Below, one piece after another: positions 55,980 to 64,000 of a stretch of DNA of 64,000 bases. The first letter of the stretch is position 1, and the number at the start of each line of letters is the position of its first letter. The notes beneath the pieces were generated by a model that saw nothing but the letters and a program-made list of their open reading frames with translations, was not told where the DNA came from and did not search any database. Origin of the DNA: Clostridia bacterium (GTDB lineage: Bacteria; Bacillota; Clostridia; Oscillospirales; Acutalibacteraceae); contig JAFWYB010000025.1 of the NCBI GenBank assembly GCA_017517865.1, positions 1 through 64,000 on the forward strand, read 5' to 3'. The translations under genes were made by a program, and so were the position numbers.

Positions 55980-56366
55980 ATGAATTTACCAAAGTATATT
56001 ACAGATGAAAGAACGGGCATAAAGTATGAATTGATAGGTGACTATTATTTCATAGCAGGTGACAATGAAGAGTCTGAAGACAACCGGCCAATCGGCAGAT
56101 GGGGGAGAATGCACGAAGAGTATCTGAAGAAAAACAAGAGACATGTATTTGATTCAATGTTTATGAGTGGTAAGCTTCATTCTTACCTTGCCGACATAGA
56201 CGAGCAAGCTCGTGATATGTTTGATAATACTGTTGAAAAGATGAAAAAAGCTGAAGGTGTAACCGAAGAATTAAAAGAACAAGACCAATGGGAATGGGTA
56301 CATAGAATGGAAAACATTCAGCAAAGGGCAGGAGAGATTGTATGCAGAGAGTTGATATATACATAA
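55980..56366 (+). CDS. tnpV: TnpV-like transposon-encoded protein
   Basis: 128 residues. The family pattern is intact: RWGRMHEEYLKKNK, LHSYLADIDEQARDMFD, AEGVTEELKEQDQWEWVHRMENIQQRA. It is cytoplasmic and helical. TnpV was named from transposons of the Tn4451/Tn4453 type and has no settled role. It is the last plus-strand gene of the mobilization cluster; a disrupted relative lies at 17068-17428. Confidence 0.85.
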   Translation: MNLPKYITDERTGIKYELIGDYYFIAGDNEESEDNRPIGRWGRMHEEYLKKNKRHVFDSMFMSGKLHSYLADIDEQARDMFDNTVEKMKKAEGVTEELKEQDQWEWVHRMENIQQRAGEIVCRELIYT

Positions 56367-56372
56367 AATACA

Positions 56373-56402
56373 GGTGTAGCAAGCGTTTGCTACACCTATA
56401 TT
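56373..56402. terminator. Terminator between tnpV and the SMEK/STAND gene
   Basis: GGTGTAGCAA (56373-56382) pairs with TTGCTACACC (56387-56396), followed by a T run on the plus strand and a weaker one on the minus strand. It separates converging genes. Confidence 0.85.
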
Positions 56403-56422
56403 TTTTAATAAGTTGACAGATT

Positions 56423-59400
56423 TTAATGAATTCTAAATTCATCTAAAAGAATTGCTGCCAGTTCGTAATCGTTATCAATAAGGACTTTTAATATATTCTC
56501 GTATGCTTCAATCAGTTCTTTATCTTGCTTAATTTCATTACTAAATAACACATACGACTTCATTATTATATTTCGGATTACATAATTTTGTTTTGATATT
56601 AATTTTTTGAAATCATATCCTTGAGTTCTAGAAAAAGCGAAACAATTATCAACTGATATTAATACCTCCGGTAATAGTTCATCAATATGGAAACTATAAA
56701 TCGTTTGGATTAATTCATCCGGGTAATATTTTCCATAATCACTAAATAGCCTATTTAAAAATTGTTTATCTTTATAAGAATAAGACGTTTTACATTCATG
56801 CCATTTTGTATAAACTTTAACAGTTGAAAGCATTAATGATTTGTACAACTGCAGTCGGACTTTTTCATTTTCGATATTAACTATTCTGCTTTCCAAGCAT
56901 AATATTTTCTTTTGGCAAATTTCTCGTCTGTTTTTATCAACATATGAATCAAAATGTTCATATGTGAAAACTTGAAATATCTCTAGATAAAATTCAATAA
57001 GATTTTGAGAAAATTTGTTAAAATCAATATCGTTAAACAAGATATCATAAGCAGTAATTGCTTCCGTCGAGCATATTTTAATCTCCTTTTGAAATAACTC
57101 TATCAAGTTATATTGATGGTCAAAACCAATTATTTTATGTATGTCATAATTTGGTTTATTGTGATTTATTCTAAAAAGGAGGTGCAATATTTCACGAATT
57201 ACAGAACTAAATTTTTCTGTATTAAAAGTCAAACCACAATTACAAATGCAACAAAGAGTTTGTACATCATAATCATCAATTTTACTTAAATCTAAGCTTA
57301 ACGTGCTTTCTTTGTATAAATATTTGTCGATAATAGCTTCTTTCTTACTGCAATAGGGATTGTCGTTTGAATTTTTGATATGCGTATCCACCCATAATAA
57401 TCTTGGTTGCATATTCGGCAAAAAATTAAACTTTTTGTCTATTTTTTTAGTTTTTATATAATGAGCATTGTATTTTTGATGATGCATTTCATCCTCAGCC
57501 AACATAAGTATGGTGTTAAAAATGCATTCTGCTAAATTCAAATGAGTGGATAAATAAGTAGAAACAACTTTCTGTGCATCTGTTACAATACCGCTGCCTT
57601 CATCATAAAGAATAAAATCCAAAATAAGATTTTTAATCTCATTTACAATCGCAACATCTATGTTTTTGTCTATTTGGTCAAACAAAATTGGGAGATATCT
57701 GTTATCACCTAAATAAGTTTCGTTAGAAAACAGCTTCCTTACACTGTTTATCCAAATCTTACAATAGGTGTTTCTTTTATCTAACAACAAATCATCACTT
57801 TTAAGCGAATATGAAATTAGTGTAATTAAAAAAGGTTCATATTGAAAACCCAATGAACTTTGTTCAATAACATAAAGTACTTCTTCGATCGTTTTTGTTG
57901 CAGAGTCAAGGTCTAATAGCTTATCGGATGATGCCAATTTATCTACAATCCTTTTTAACCTTTCTTCTGGTTCGTTGATTTTTTGTCGTCTTTCAGTTAT
58001 TTTCTTTGCCTCCCCTGTAATATTAGGATATAATGCTAAATAACCATCAGCGAGTTCTACTGCAGTGGCGTTTCTCATATCCATTTTTTGAATAAGCAAA
58101 TAATTGTGAGCATCATTTCCTTCGTTTTTTGTAATTGAATATAGGTAGTCAAGAATATTAATACTCTTTTCTTTTGCTTTGACATCGATAGAAAATTGTG
58201 CTCTTGCAACATATTGTTCGATATTATAATTACACTTCTCATCCAACTGGTATCTTTTTGGGATATTAGGCATACCTACAGCTAAATAAATTTGTTTTTC
58301 AAGTAAATCTTTTATTGGATTATGATGATATAAAATATATCTAGAAGTATCATAATGCAACAACTCAATACTCGAAGCTAAATCTAAGGCATAACCCGGC
58401 AACTCCTGTTCAAAATGAAGACCAATAGCTTCAATTATTGTTAACAGAATTATATTGTTTGAATTAGAATAAATTTCACTTTTAATATAGTTTGCAAATT
58501 TTTCGAAAAACACGTTGTTTGTTTTGTAATTGTCTAAAGTGTTAATTACAACAGATTTTAGGCTATACACAACATCACTAATTAACATCGGAACAGAGTT
58601 TTCTGTAATTCCAGATAACCACATATTGGGTGCAGCCCAATACTCCGTAGTTTTATTCTCATCTATAAATTTTATTTTTATTTTTTGAAGCGCTTCTGGA
58701 CTGTCATTATGATATGATAAAATGGCTTTGTTAATAAAGTTTATTGCCCACGAAAAGCCCACATTAAAGTTATGAAGGAACAAATTAATTATTAGATTGT
58801 TACTAAATATTGTTCTGTGTGAGTATTCATAATCTTTTGCATTTTCACTTAAGCCGTACTTTGGTTTATCGATATTGTAATCAAAGAGATAATCATTGTT
58901 TTCTTTTGGTTGTTTTTCTTGCAGATATAATAAATCTGCTAAAGAACACACTTTATCACCTAAAGCCTTTATCAATTCAGGGAAAGCATTATCTAATGTC
59001 CAAGCAATAGTTTCTTCTGCAAATCTTTTTTTGCTTCTATTGCCACTAATATAATCCTGTTCTAATTCTTCGAAAAAAGACTCAATCCAAGGCGCACTGC
59101 AATATGCTATTCGATATATAACCTCAAGATAAGGTGATATATTTTCCAAAACATTGTATAAATGGTCTTCATTTGTATTGTTAAGTAAATCGGTTATATA
59201 ATATTGCAAAATTTGACAAATTTCGGATGCAATAGTGTTATCAGTATTATTTTGTTTTACATAATCTGAACAGAGTTTTGTTATGCTTTTTCTGTCAATG
59301 CAATAATCTTTATAATATGTATTATTAGATATCAGTTTAATAAGACTCGGTCTTCCATTGCCTACCGGATTTAGCAATATCGCATCATCATTTGCAAGTT

Positions 59401-61171
59401 TTGCTTCAAAAGCGTAAACATTAGTAATGTTTATAATTTCAGGTAATAAACCATTTTCGAAAATATTGCTGCCGTTTTCTTCGAAAAACTCATCACAATA
59501 TTTTGATTTCACAATGCCTATTATTGTTTGCATTTTCCAAGCATCAGGTATATCATTTGAAAAAATCAATGTGAAAACAAAACGTTCTCTATTCGTTTTG
59601 ATAAAAAGTTTATTAGATATCCAAATTTGATATCTTCTATAGACACAACGACCAAGACCTTCTATATCTTTATAGAAAGTCTGATAATCACCTTTACAAT
59701 AATCAAAAGTTAAATCAAAATGATGCTCAAAACAAATGTCTTCAAAAACATCATATTTAAGTCTAACATATTGCCCCTGTTGAGAAATTACATCTTCTGA
59801 TATCAATGCATGAAGTGCATTACTATCAATTTCATCTTCATGGACACCTAACCAAAAATTCTGAGCACGTTCAAAAACAATTTTTTCTACGGTCTTTATT
59901 ATACTATCTACACTTATTTGATAATATTTTGATTTTTCTTTTAAACAAATGACATTTTTCCATATATAATCTCTTAATGCATTCTCATCACCAATGTCAT
60001 CTATGTCAATTTTTTTGCTAACAATGAGATTTATATAAAATGGAGATTTTAGCAAATCAACATATGAATTCATTGAATACATTTTATTTATAACGGGATA
60101 TTTCTTTGCAATTTGCAAAAGTTCCTCAGCAGTTATGTCGTTTACTTCATATACTTTTATCGAAAAATTGGATTCGATTTTTATAAAAGCATTTTTATCA
60201 GTAGTACGACACGAGGTTATGATATATACATTTTCATGTTTTTGAGCGACTTCATATAGGTACTGCAACAAGTCTATTTTTGTAGATAAACAATCAGCAA
60301 TAAATTCCAATGCATCAATAAAGAAAACTATTTTTTTGCCATTCAAACACTCCAAAACATCGTTAACAGGAAATCCCCAAATATTATCGATGTTACTTTC
60401 TTCTGCGAACCTTTCAGCACGAGCATATAAAATCAAGTCTTCGCTTTCAACACATTTTTTACATATAACTGATTTTCCGCTACCAGCTCTACCTTGAACA
60501 GAAACGAACCTATGGTTATCATTTTTTATTTTTTCAACTAGCGGATTTCTGTCAATCTCATATTCTTCGTTAATTAAATCTGTGATATTTTTTAATCCTA
60601 TGTTTTTACTACTATTCAAAGCCTCACTAAACTTATTAATATTATTTTGAAATTTTTCATACTCATTTTTAAGCGTTTCATATAAGTTTTGCTGAAATTC
60701 AAGCTCATTTTCGGCCTTTGTTAATATATCCTTAGTGGTAATGAGATTATCCTTTACAATAAATGGTATGTTCCCAATTTGTTCTTCACCGGTATAATCA
60801 GTTAAATTATCTACACTTTCATTGTTAAGAACAAAGAAAATAACCTTGTTTATTTTTTTGAAATTTTCATTTTTTGAATCTTTTATTTTTTCTAATGTTT
60901 TCTTAACTTTTGTAGGTATATCAATAACTGTACTGACTTGAACATAAAGTTTTTCATCATGTGATATTAAATCTACATAAGGATAATTAGCCGTTGCTAC
61001 ATTCAAGTTTCTAAACTTTTGACCAAACCACAAATTACATATTTCTATTGCAAACAATTCAAACATTTTAGCTGCATCAAATAAGCCTTGTTTATTGGCT
61101 AATTTAATTTTTTGTTCATAAGCCGATATGTATTCTGTTATAAAGCTCATACGGTCATTAGAAAACAACAT
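56423..61171 (-). CDS. SMEK-like/STAND NTPase giant protein, candidate phage defence
   Basis: 1582 residues from the ATG at 61171 (AAAGGAG upstream; the frame to 61201 has no site). The N-terminal about 160 residues resemble the SMEK domain, a predicted restriction-endonuclease-like fold: E38, NLN (55-57), NYP (62-64), D67 and VQVST (77-81). A linker helix leads to a P-loop NTPase with Walker A GRAGSGKS (227-234), Walker B IVFFIDALEF (281-290) and a sensor strand with SCR (320-322), matching STAND/NACHT-type ATPases. About 1000 residues of helical-repeat-like sequence with no recognised domain follow. It is a single gene opposite to the mobilization genes, A/T-rich, with its own promoter. The architecture (nuclease, STAND switch, large sensor) matches Avs-like defence logic, but function is inferred. 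Confidence 0.75.
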   Translation of the reverse strand: MLFSNDRMSFITEYISAYEQKIKLANKQGLFDAAKMFELFAIEICNLWFGQKFRNLNVATANYPYVDLISHDEKLYVQVSTVIDIPTKVKKTLEKIKDSKNENFKKINKVIFFVLNNESVDNLTDYTGEEQIGNIPFIVKDNLITTKDILTKAENELEFQQNLYETLKNEYEKFQNNINKFSEALNSSKNIGLKNITDLINEEYEIDRNPLVEKIKNDNHRFVSVQGRAGSGKSVICKKCVESEDLILYARAERFAEESNIDNIWGFPVNDVLECLNGKKIVFFIDALEFIADCLSTKIDLLQYLYEVAQKHENVYIITSCRTTDKNAFIKIESNFSIKVYEVNDITAEELLQIAKKYPVINKMYSMNSYVDLLKSPFYINLIVSKKIDIDDIGDENALRDYIWKNVICLKEKSKYYQISVDSIIKTVEKIVFERAQNFWLGVHEDEIDSNALHALISEDVISQQGQYVRLKYDVFEDICFEHHFDLTFDYCKGDYQTFYKDIEGLGRCVYRRYQIWISNKLFIKTNRERFVFTLIFSNDIPDAWKMQTIIGIVKSKYCDEFFEENGSNIFENGLLPEIINITNVYAFEAKLANDDAILLNPVGNGRPSLIKLISNNTYYKDYCIDRKSITKLCSDYVKQNNTDNTIASEICQILQYYITDLLNNTNEDHLYNVLENISPYLEVIYRIAYCSAPWIESFFEELEQDYISGNRSKKRFAEETIAWTLDNAFPELIKALGDKVCSLADLLYLQEKQPKENNDYLFDYNIDKPKYGLSENAKDYEYSHRTIFSNNLIINLFLHNFNVGFSWAINFINKAILSYHNDSPEALQKIKIKFIDENKTTEYWAAPNMWLSGITENSVPMLISDVVYSLKSVVINTLDNYKTNNVFFEKFANYIKSEIYSNSNNIILLTIIEAIGLHFEQELPGYALDLASSIELLHYDTSRYILYHHNPIKDLLEKQIYLAVGMPNIPKRYQLDEKCNYNIEQYVARAQFSIDVKAKEKSINILDYLYSITKNEGNDAHNYLLIQKMDMRNATAVELADGYLALYPNITGEAKKITERRQKINEPEERLKRIVDKLASSDKLLDLDSATKTIEEVLYVIEQSSLGFQYEPFLITLISYSLKSDDLLLDKRNTYCKIWINSVRKLFSNETYLGDNRYLPILFDQIDKNIDVAIVNEIKNLILDFILYDEGSGIVTDAQKVVSTYLSTHLNLAECIFNTILMLAEDEMHHQKYNAHYIKTKKIDKKFNFLPNMQPRLLWVDTHIKNSNDNPYCSKKEAIIDKYLYKESTLSLDLSKIDDYDVQTLCCICNCGLTFNTEKFSSVIREILHLLFRINHNKPNYDIHKIIGFDHQYNLIELFQKEIKICSTEAITAYDILFNDIDFNKFSQNLIEFYLEIFQVFTYEHFDSYVDKNRREICQKKILCLESRIVNIENEKVRLQLYKSLMLSTVKVYTKWHECKTSYSYKDKQFLNRLFSDYGKYYPDELIQTIYSFHIDELLPEVLISVDNCFAFSRTQGYDFKKLISKQNYVIRNIIMKSYVLFSNEIKQDKELIEAYENILKVLIDNDYELAAILLDEFRIH

Positions 61172-61219
61172 ATTACAAACTCCTTTACTTTTTATCGTCA
61201 AATAAAAACATCCATTTTA

Positions 61220-61248
61220 ATTATACACTTATATAAAAACAAAAACAA
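61220..61248 (-). promoter_or_regulatory. Promoter of the SMEK/STAND gene
   Basis: On the minus strand TTGTTT (61243-61248), a 17-base spacer and TATAAT (61220-61225), about 49 bases before the start codon. Confidence 0.7.
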
Positions 61249-61298
61249 TAGTTCGCAAATGCTGTTTTGCTATATTTTGTTGTTGATATGTAAAAATA

Positions 61299-61327
61299 TT
61301 GACTTTATGGGTAAAGAAGAGTATACT
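61299..61327 (+). promoter_or_regulatory. Promoter of the DinB-like gene and its leader
   Basis: TTGACT (61299-61304), a 17-base spacer and TATACT (61322-61327), 31 bases before the leader ATG. Confidence 0.8.
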
Positions 61328-61358
61328 AATAAAAACATTTGAAAGGCAGGTGGACAAA

Positions 61359-61415
61359 ATGACAATGAATCTTAATCTTATGACTTGGAGAGCCGTTTTG
61401 TCCGTTTGCGATTGA
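61359..61415 (+). CDS. Leader peptide of the attenuator
   Basis: An 18-residue frame, MTMNLNLMTWRAVLSVCD, with GGCAGGTGG upstream. It lies between a promoter and a terminator that precedes the DinB-like gene. GGAGAGCC (61387-61394), within the Trp-Arg-Ala codons, can pair with GGCATCTCC (61441-61449), the left arm of the terminator. GGACAAAA (61352-61359) and TTTTGTCC (61396-61403) form a second alternative stem around the start codon. Confidence 0.65.
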   Translation: MTMNLNLMTWRAVLSVCD

Positions 61416-61441
61416 TGTAAAATATCTTTCTAAACTTATAG

Positions 61442-61470
61442 GCATCTCCGTATTCTCGGAGGTGCTTTTT
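61442..61470 (+). terminator. Attenuator terminator before the DinB-like gene
   Basis: GCATCTCCG (61442-61450) pairs with CGGAGGTGC (61457-61465), followed by TTTTT. It lies inside the leader, 22 bases before the start codon, so read-through must be regulated for the gene to be expressed. Confidence 0.8.
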
Positions 61471-61491
61471 ATTCTACTTGGAGATGAGATT

Positions 61492-61980
61492 ATGATTGAA
61501 GTAATGAGAGACAGAACAATAGCGTTAATTGATGATTTCAGAAGAACGATATTAACTTCAACTTGGGATTACAAATTATATAATCAACCTTTATGGAAGC
61601 ACATATATCACGCTCTTTATTGGTTTGATTATTGGTATTGCACACCTGAAAATTTTATCGAAGCAGATTTTCACGCAGAAAATTTACACTCTTTAGATAT
61701 TGACAGTGATGTTCAGATTTCAAAAGAAGAGATGATTTCTTATCTTGATAAAGTCAAAAATAAAACAATAGTGTATTTAGATAATTTTGATGAAACAATG
61801 TTTGAAGAAATCTGTGACGGGTGTGAGGATAAAACAAGATTTGCTTGTATGCTCGGACAGTTTCCGCATGTTGCGTTTCATCTTGGTAATGTAAATTCCA
61901 TAACAATAAAAGAAACAGGCAAATGGGTTTACATCCCTTGCAGAGAAAGAGATACAGATAACGGATTGTTTGATGAGTAA
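61492..61980 (+). CDS. DinB-superfamily protein
   Basis: 162 residues from the ATG at 61492, with GGAGATGAG upstream. It has a four-helix bundle pattern with spaced histidines: KHIYHALYWFDYW near the N-terminus and QFPHVAFHLGNVN near the C-terminus, which could bind a metal as in DinB/YfiT and bacillithiol-transferase-like proteins. Such enzymes often conjugate thiols to toxic compounds. Control by a translated leader peptide suggests induction by a ribosome-targeting antibiotic or amino-acid limitation. The substrate is unknown. Confidence 0.75.
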   Translation: MIEVMRDRTIALIDDFRRTILTSTWDYKLYNQPLWKHIYHALYWFDYWYCTPENFIEADFHAENLHSLDIDSDVQISKEEMISYLDKVKNKTIVYLDNFDETMFEEICDGCEDKTRFACMLGQFPHVAFHLGNVNSITIKETGKWVYIPCRERDTDNGLFDE

Positions 61981-62042
61981 GGATTAGTATTGCATTTAGA
62001 CAATTTGAAAATTGTGCTCCAAAAGATATTTCAGCAATCCAC

Positions 62043-62071
62043 TTGCACTCTATGGTGCAATTTGGTATAAT
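62043..62071 (+). promoter_or_regulatory. Promoter of the second structured RNA
   Basis: TTGCAC (62043-62048), a 17-base spacer and TATAAT (62066-62071). The start again falls at the first bases of the closing stem, as for copy A. Confidence 0.8.
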
Positions 62072-62078
62072 AAATCCA

Positions 62079-62249
62079 CCACACAAACTTAATATGGACA
62101 GATTTTGCGGAGTCGTGTTTTTATTTCGGTAAAAATGCAGGCTTCTATTTTGGCGTTCTCTGTGAGATTTGTCCGAAAGTTTGTGTGGTAGCAAAACGAA
62201 GCTTTGCATTTTTCGTGTGTGCAGAACTTCGGTTTGCACACACTTTTTT
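62079..62249 (+). ncRNA. Structured small RNA, copy B
   Basis: About 170 bases. The closing stem is 12 bp (CCACACAAACTT, 62079-62090, with 62177-62188). An inner GGACA/TGTCC pair and an apical hairpin follow, where GGAGTC pairs with GGCTTC and GTGTTTTTA with TAAAAATGC, several pairs by G-U. The terminator is GTGTGTGC (62215-62222) with GCACACAC (62236-62243). Shared with copy A: GGTAAAAATGC, CTTCTATTT, GTGTGGTAGC and TGCATTTTTCGTGTGTGC. Compensating changes in the stems support a real RNA fold. Confidence 0.7.
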
Positions 62250-62256
62250 GTTTTAT

Positions 62257-62322
62257 GGGTGCCGGCAGAACAGGGAATAACCCACCCGTGTTCTGCTTGG
62301 CCGTGTCAGAATTATCGCACCC
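62257..62322 (+). other. Nested inverted repeats before the ABC exporter
   Basis: GGGTGC (62257-62262) can pair with GCACCC (62317-62322), enclosing GCAGAACA (62265-62272) with TGTTCTGC (62289-62296), itself capped by GGG/CCC. It is more G/C-rich than its surroundings and could be a leader RNA structure of the exporter or an element end; I cannot decide. Confidence 0.4.
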
Positions 62323-62383
62323 GTGGAACTAAAGTGGCCGTTATTCTTTTCAACACGGAAGTTTAATATAAGGAGTTGATTAG

Positions 62384-64000
62384 ATGAAAGACAACTTAAA
62401 GTATATGATTAAAAACTGGATAGAGTGGGATAAGAAAAGCCTTCTGTACTTTTGTTTAAGAGTTCCCGCTATGGTTTTTCTTCCTATCATAACAGCCTTT
62501 ATCCCCAAAGCAATGATTGACTGCATAAATGAGGGCGTTACTGTCGGTAGGCTTACCTTGATAGTTGCTCTCTTAAGCGTACTTGTTACGGTTACGACCT
62601 GGCTTGACCCGTTTCTAAATGAGCTTTTACAGGGCAGTGCAAGAGTAATCCGTATGCGTTATGCGGTTATGGCTTTTAAGAAAAACATACACACAGATTA
62701 CATAAACATTGAAAGTCTTGAGGGTAGAGAAAAGAATAAAATAGCTATGGAATTTTACCGAAGCCATTGGTCCTCTTCGGCGTACTTTATTACTCTTTGC
62801 AACGCCTTTCTTGTTTGTGTTCTCGGCGTAATAACTTCTCTTACACTCATTTACAAAATCAATATTATAATGATTCTGCTCATACTTCTTACCTGTGTGG
62901 GAGAGTTTTTTCTGCTTCGTTATCTCAACGAAAAGGAGAAGAATGTAAAAAGAAAAAGAGGCAGTATCTTTGTAAAGCTTGATTACTATTACGAGCTGAG
63001 TAAGGACAACACCGCCGCAAAGGATATCAGACTTTACGGCTTTTCAGACTACTTCATTTCTGCTTATGCCAAGTTTGTTTACGAGCTTCAGAAGATAACT
63101 AGCAAGTATATGAGGCAGAGCTTTAATGTCAGCGGCACAAGAGCCTTTCTCAATATGATAAGAGAGCTTGTCGCCTATGCTTATCTTGTTTATCTCGTTT
63201 ACAAAAACGAACTCAGCGTATCCGATTTCATCTTCTATTTCGGTATCATTACAGGCTTTTCAAACTGGATAATGAACCTTGTTATCTGCGTTTCTGATTT
63301 GGAGCGTTGCTGTAACGATTGTCAGGCTTTCCGTGACTTTACCGAGGCTGAGGATGAAAACGATACAGGAAAGAATGTACATAAGCTGGGTGATGTAAAT
63401 TCAATCGAGTTTAAAAATGTTTTGTTTACGTACCCTGCCGCCGAAGAAAGTACAATAAAGAATATGTCCTTTAAAGTAAACGCAGGTGAAAACATCGCTA
63501 TAGTTGGTGAAAACGGTGCAGGCAAAACCACAGCCGTGAAGCTACTTTGCGGTTTGTACTATCCGAGTGAGGGTGAAATTCTTGTTAATGGTATAAGCAG
63601 TAAGGATATTTCAAAGAGTGATTTCTTTGACCTCTTTTCTCCCGTTTTTCAGGATTACACCTTTATGCCCATGACTATAGCAGAGAATATCTGCCTATCT
63701 TCCGATTATGACAAGGAAAAGCTTTATTCTGCACTTGAAAAGGCAGGCATCAGAGAGAAAATCGAAAGTCTCGACAAAAAAGAAAACACCTTTATGGTTA
63801 AAGATGTTTACAAGGATGCGGCAGATTTTTCGGGCGGTGAAAAGCAGAAGCTCCTTCTCGCAAAGGCCGTTTACAAAAACGCTCCCGTGCTTATTCTCGA
63901 CGAGCCGACGGCAGCACTTGACCCTATAGCAGAAAATGAACTTTATCTCAAATACAATGAGCTGACACAGAACAAAATATCCTTTTTCATTTCTCACAGG
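62384..64000 (+). CDS. ABC exporter, fused permease and ATPase (3' end outside window)
   Basis: 539 codons from the ATG at 62384 (AAGGAGTTGA upstream), with no stop before the window ends. The N-terminal about 310 residues have membrane helices in the ABC type I exporter pattern (helices starting near 20, 55, 125, 150, 240 and 275). The ATPase domain has Walker A GENGAGKTT, a Q-loop FQDYTF, signature FSGGEKQKLLLAK and Walker B VLILDEPTAALDP. Exporters of this half-transporter type usually work in pairs, so another subunit may follow. Substrate unknown; it could be peptide, lipid or drug. Confidence 0.88.
   Translation, partial: MKDNLKYMIKNWIEWDKKSLLYFCLRVPAMVFLPIITAFIPKAMIDCINEGVTVGRLTLIVALLSVLVTVTTWLDPFLNELLQGSARVIRMRYAVMAFKKNIHTDYINIESLEGREKNKIAMEFYRSHWSSSAYFITLCNAFLVCVLGVITSLTLIYKINIIMILLILLTCVGEFFLLRYLNEKEKNVKRKRGSIFVKLDYYYELSKDNTAAKDIRLYGFSDYFISAYAKFVYELQKITSKYMRQSFNVSGTRAFLNMIRELVAYAYLVYLVYKNELSVSDFIFYFGIITGFSNWIMNLVICVSDLERCCNDCQAFRDFTEAEDENDTGKNVHKLGDVNSIEFKNVLFTYPAAEESTIKNMSFKVNAGENIAIVGENGAGKTTAVKLLCGLYYPSEGEILVNGISSKDISKSDFFDLFSPVFQDYTFMPMTIAENICLSSDYDKEKLYSALEKAGIREKIESLDKKENTFMVKDVYKDAADFSGGEKQKLLLAKAVYKNAPVLILDEPTAALDPIAENELYLKYNELTQNKISFFISHR

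Larger units (their letters stand above)
51975..61990. mobile_element. Integrative mobilizable element (right limit uncertain)
   Basis: Gene order repressor, excisionase, tyrosine integrase, MobC-like, oriT-like region, Mob/Pre relaxase and TnpV is typical of small Clostridia mobilizable elements, and it lacks a type IV secretion system. Integrase arm-type repeats lie at the left end, just past guaA. The cargo is markedly A/T-rich. No convincing right attachment site was found, so the element could extend past the structured RNA and ABC exporter to the right of the window. Confidence 0.75.

Noticed and set aside
61112..61342. Plus-strand 76-residue frame between the SMEK/STAND and DinB-like genes
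   Set aside because: It overlaps the SMEK/STAND coding start and both promoters and has no ribosome site; the divergent promoter layout explains the region better.
62419..62430. GATAGAGTGGGA also occurs at the guaA 3' end (51906-51917), as if attL and attR
   Set aside because: The right copy lies inside codons of the ABC exporter and is followed by TAAG. Restoring guaA with it would not give the conserved IEWE-stop end, so it is probably a chance match of related codons.

Overview
The window looks like chromosome from an anaerobic, fermentative, Gram-positive Clostridia bacterium, most likely Oscillospiraceae/Ruminococcaceae. This rests on strong AGGAGG ribosome binding sites, TTGACA/TATAAT promoters with 17-base spacers, a T-box before alaS, and a gene cluster combining a ferredoxin-type [FeFe] hydrogenase, a PAS-containing sensory-type [FeFe] hydrogenase, AdhE and the NADH sensor Rex, an arrangement known from Ruminococcus albus-like bacteria. 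No rRNA, tRNA or CRISPR array was seen.

Layout. 1-600: remnant of a serine recombinase and two terminators. 1105-2253: FucO-type alcohol dehydrogenase with its own promoter. 2440-11344 (all minus): one redox/fermentation operon in transcription order rex, adhE, a phosphotransferase-like gene, two small thioredoxin-fold [2Fe-2S] proteins, hydS, a SpoIIE-type phosphatase and hydA2, behind a palindromic operator next to the rex promoter. 11485-13501: LysR regulator divergent from an LDH-family dehydrogenase that carries a malate-type Arg in its specificity loop. 13638-16983: SGNH-like protein, small SemiSWEET-like membrane protein, and a DcuS/DcuR-type two-component pair. 17046-17649: decayed transposon genes (tnpV remnant and a small ORF with a sequestered ribosome binding site). 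17772-24398: a 1200-residue secreted protein, two overlapping TetR genes, an XRE regulator and a lipoprotein.

24462-32177 (minus) is a complete-looking, tightly overlapping histidine operon (trpR-like, hisZ, G, D, C, B, H, A, F, IE) with a candidate operator inside its promoter. 32429-44107 (plus): a small ORF, T-box plus alaS, two related membrane-anchored surface proteins, HIT, a phosphoribosyltransferase, comEC, holA, a TOPRIM protein and ispF. 44147-47149 (minus): ligA and an RluA-type pseudouridine synthase. 47272-51921: a small structured RNA, an FN3-like secreted protein, a CofE-like ligase and a stand-alone GuaA ATP pyrophosphatase.

51975 to at least 62000 is an integrative mobilizable element just downstream of guaA: repressor, excisionase, tyrosine integrase, MobC-like protein, candidate oriT, Mob/Pre relaxase and TnpV. 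Its cargo includes a 1582-residue SMEK-like nuclease/STAND NTPase candidate defence protein and a DinB-fold protein behind a leader-peptide attenuator. A second copy of the structured RNA lies at 62079-62249, followed by an ABC exporter that runs off the window. The most novel-looking items are the SMEK/STAND protein, the two paralogous RNAs with their own promoters, and the DinB attenuator.
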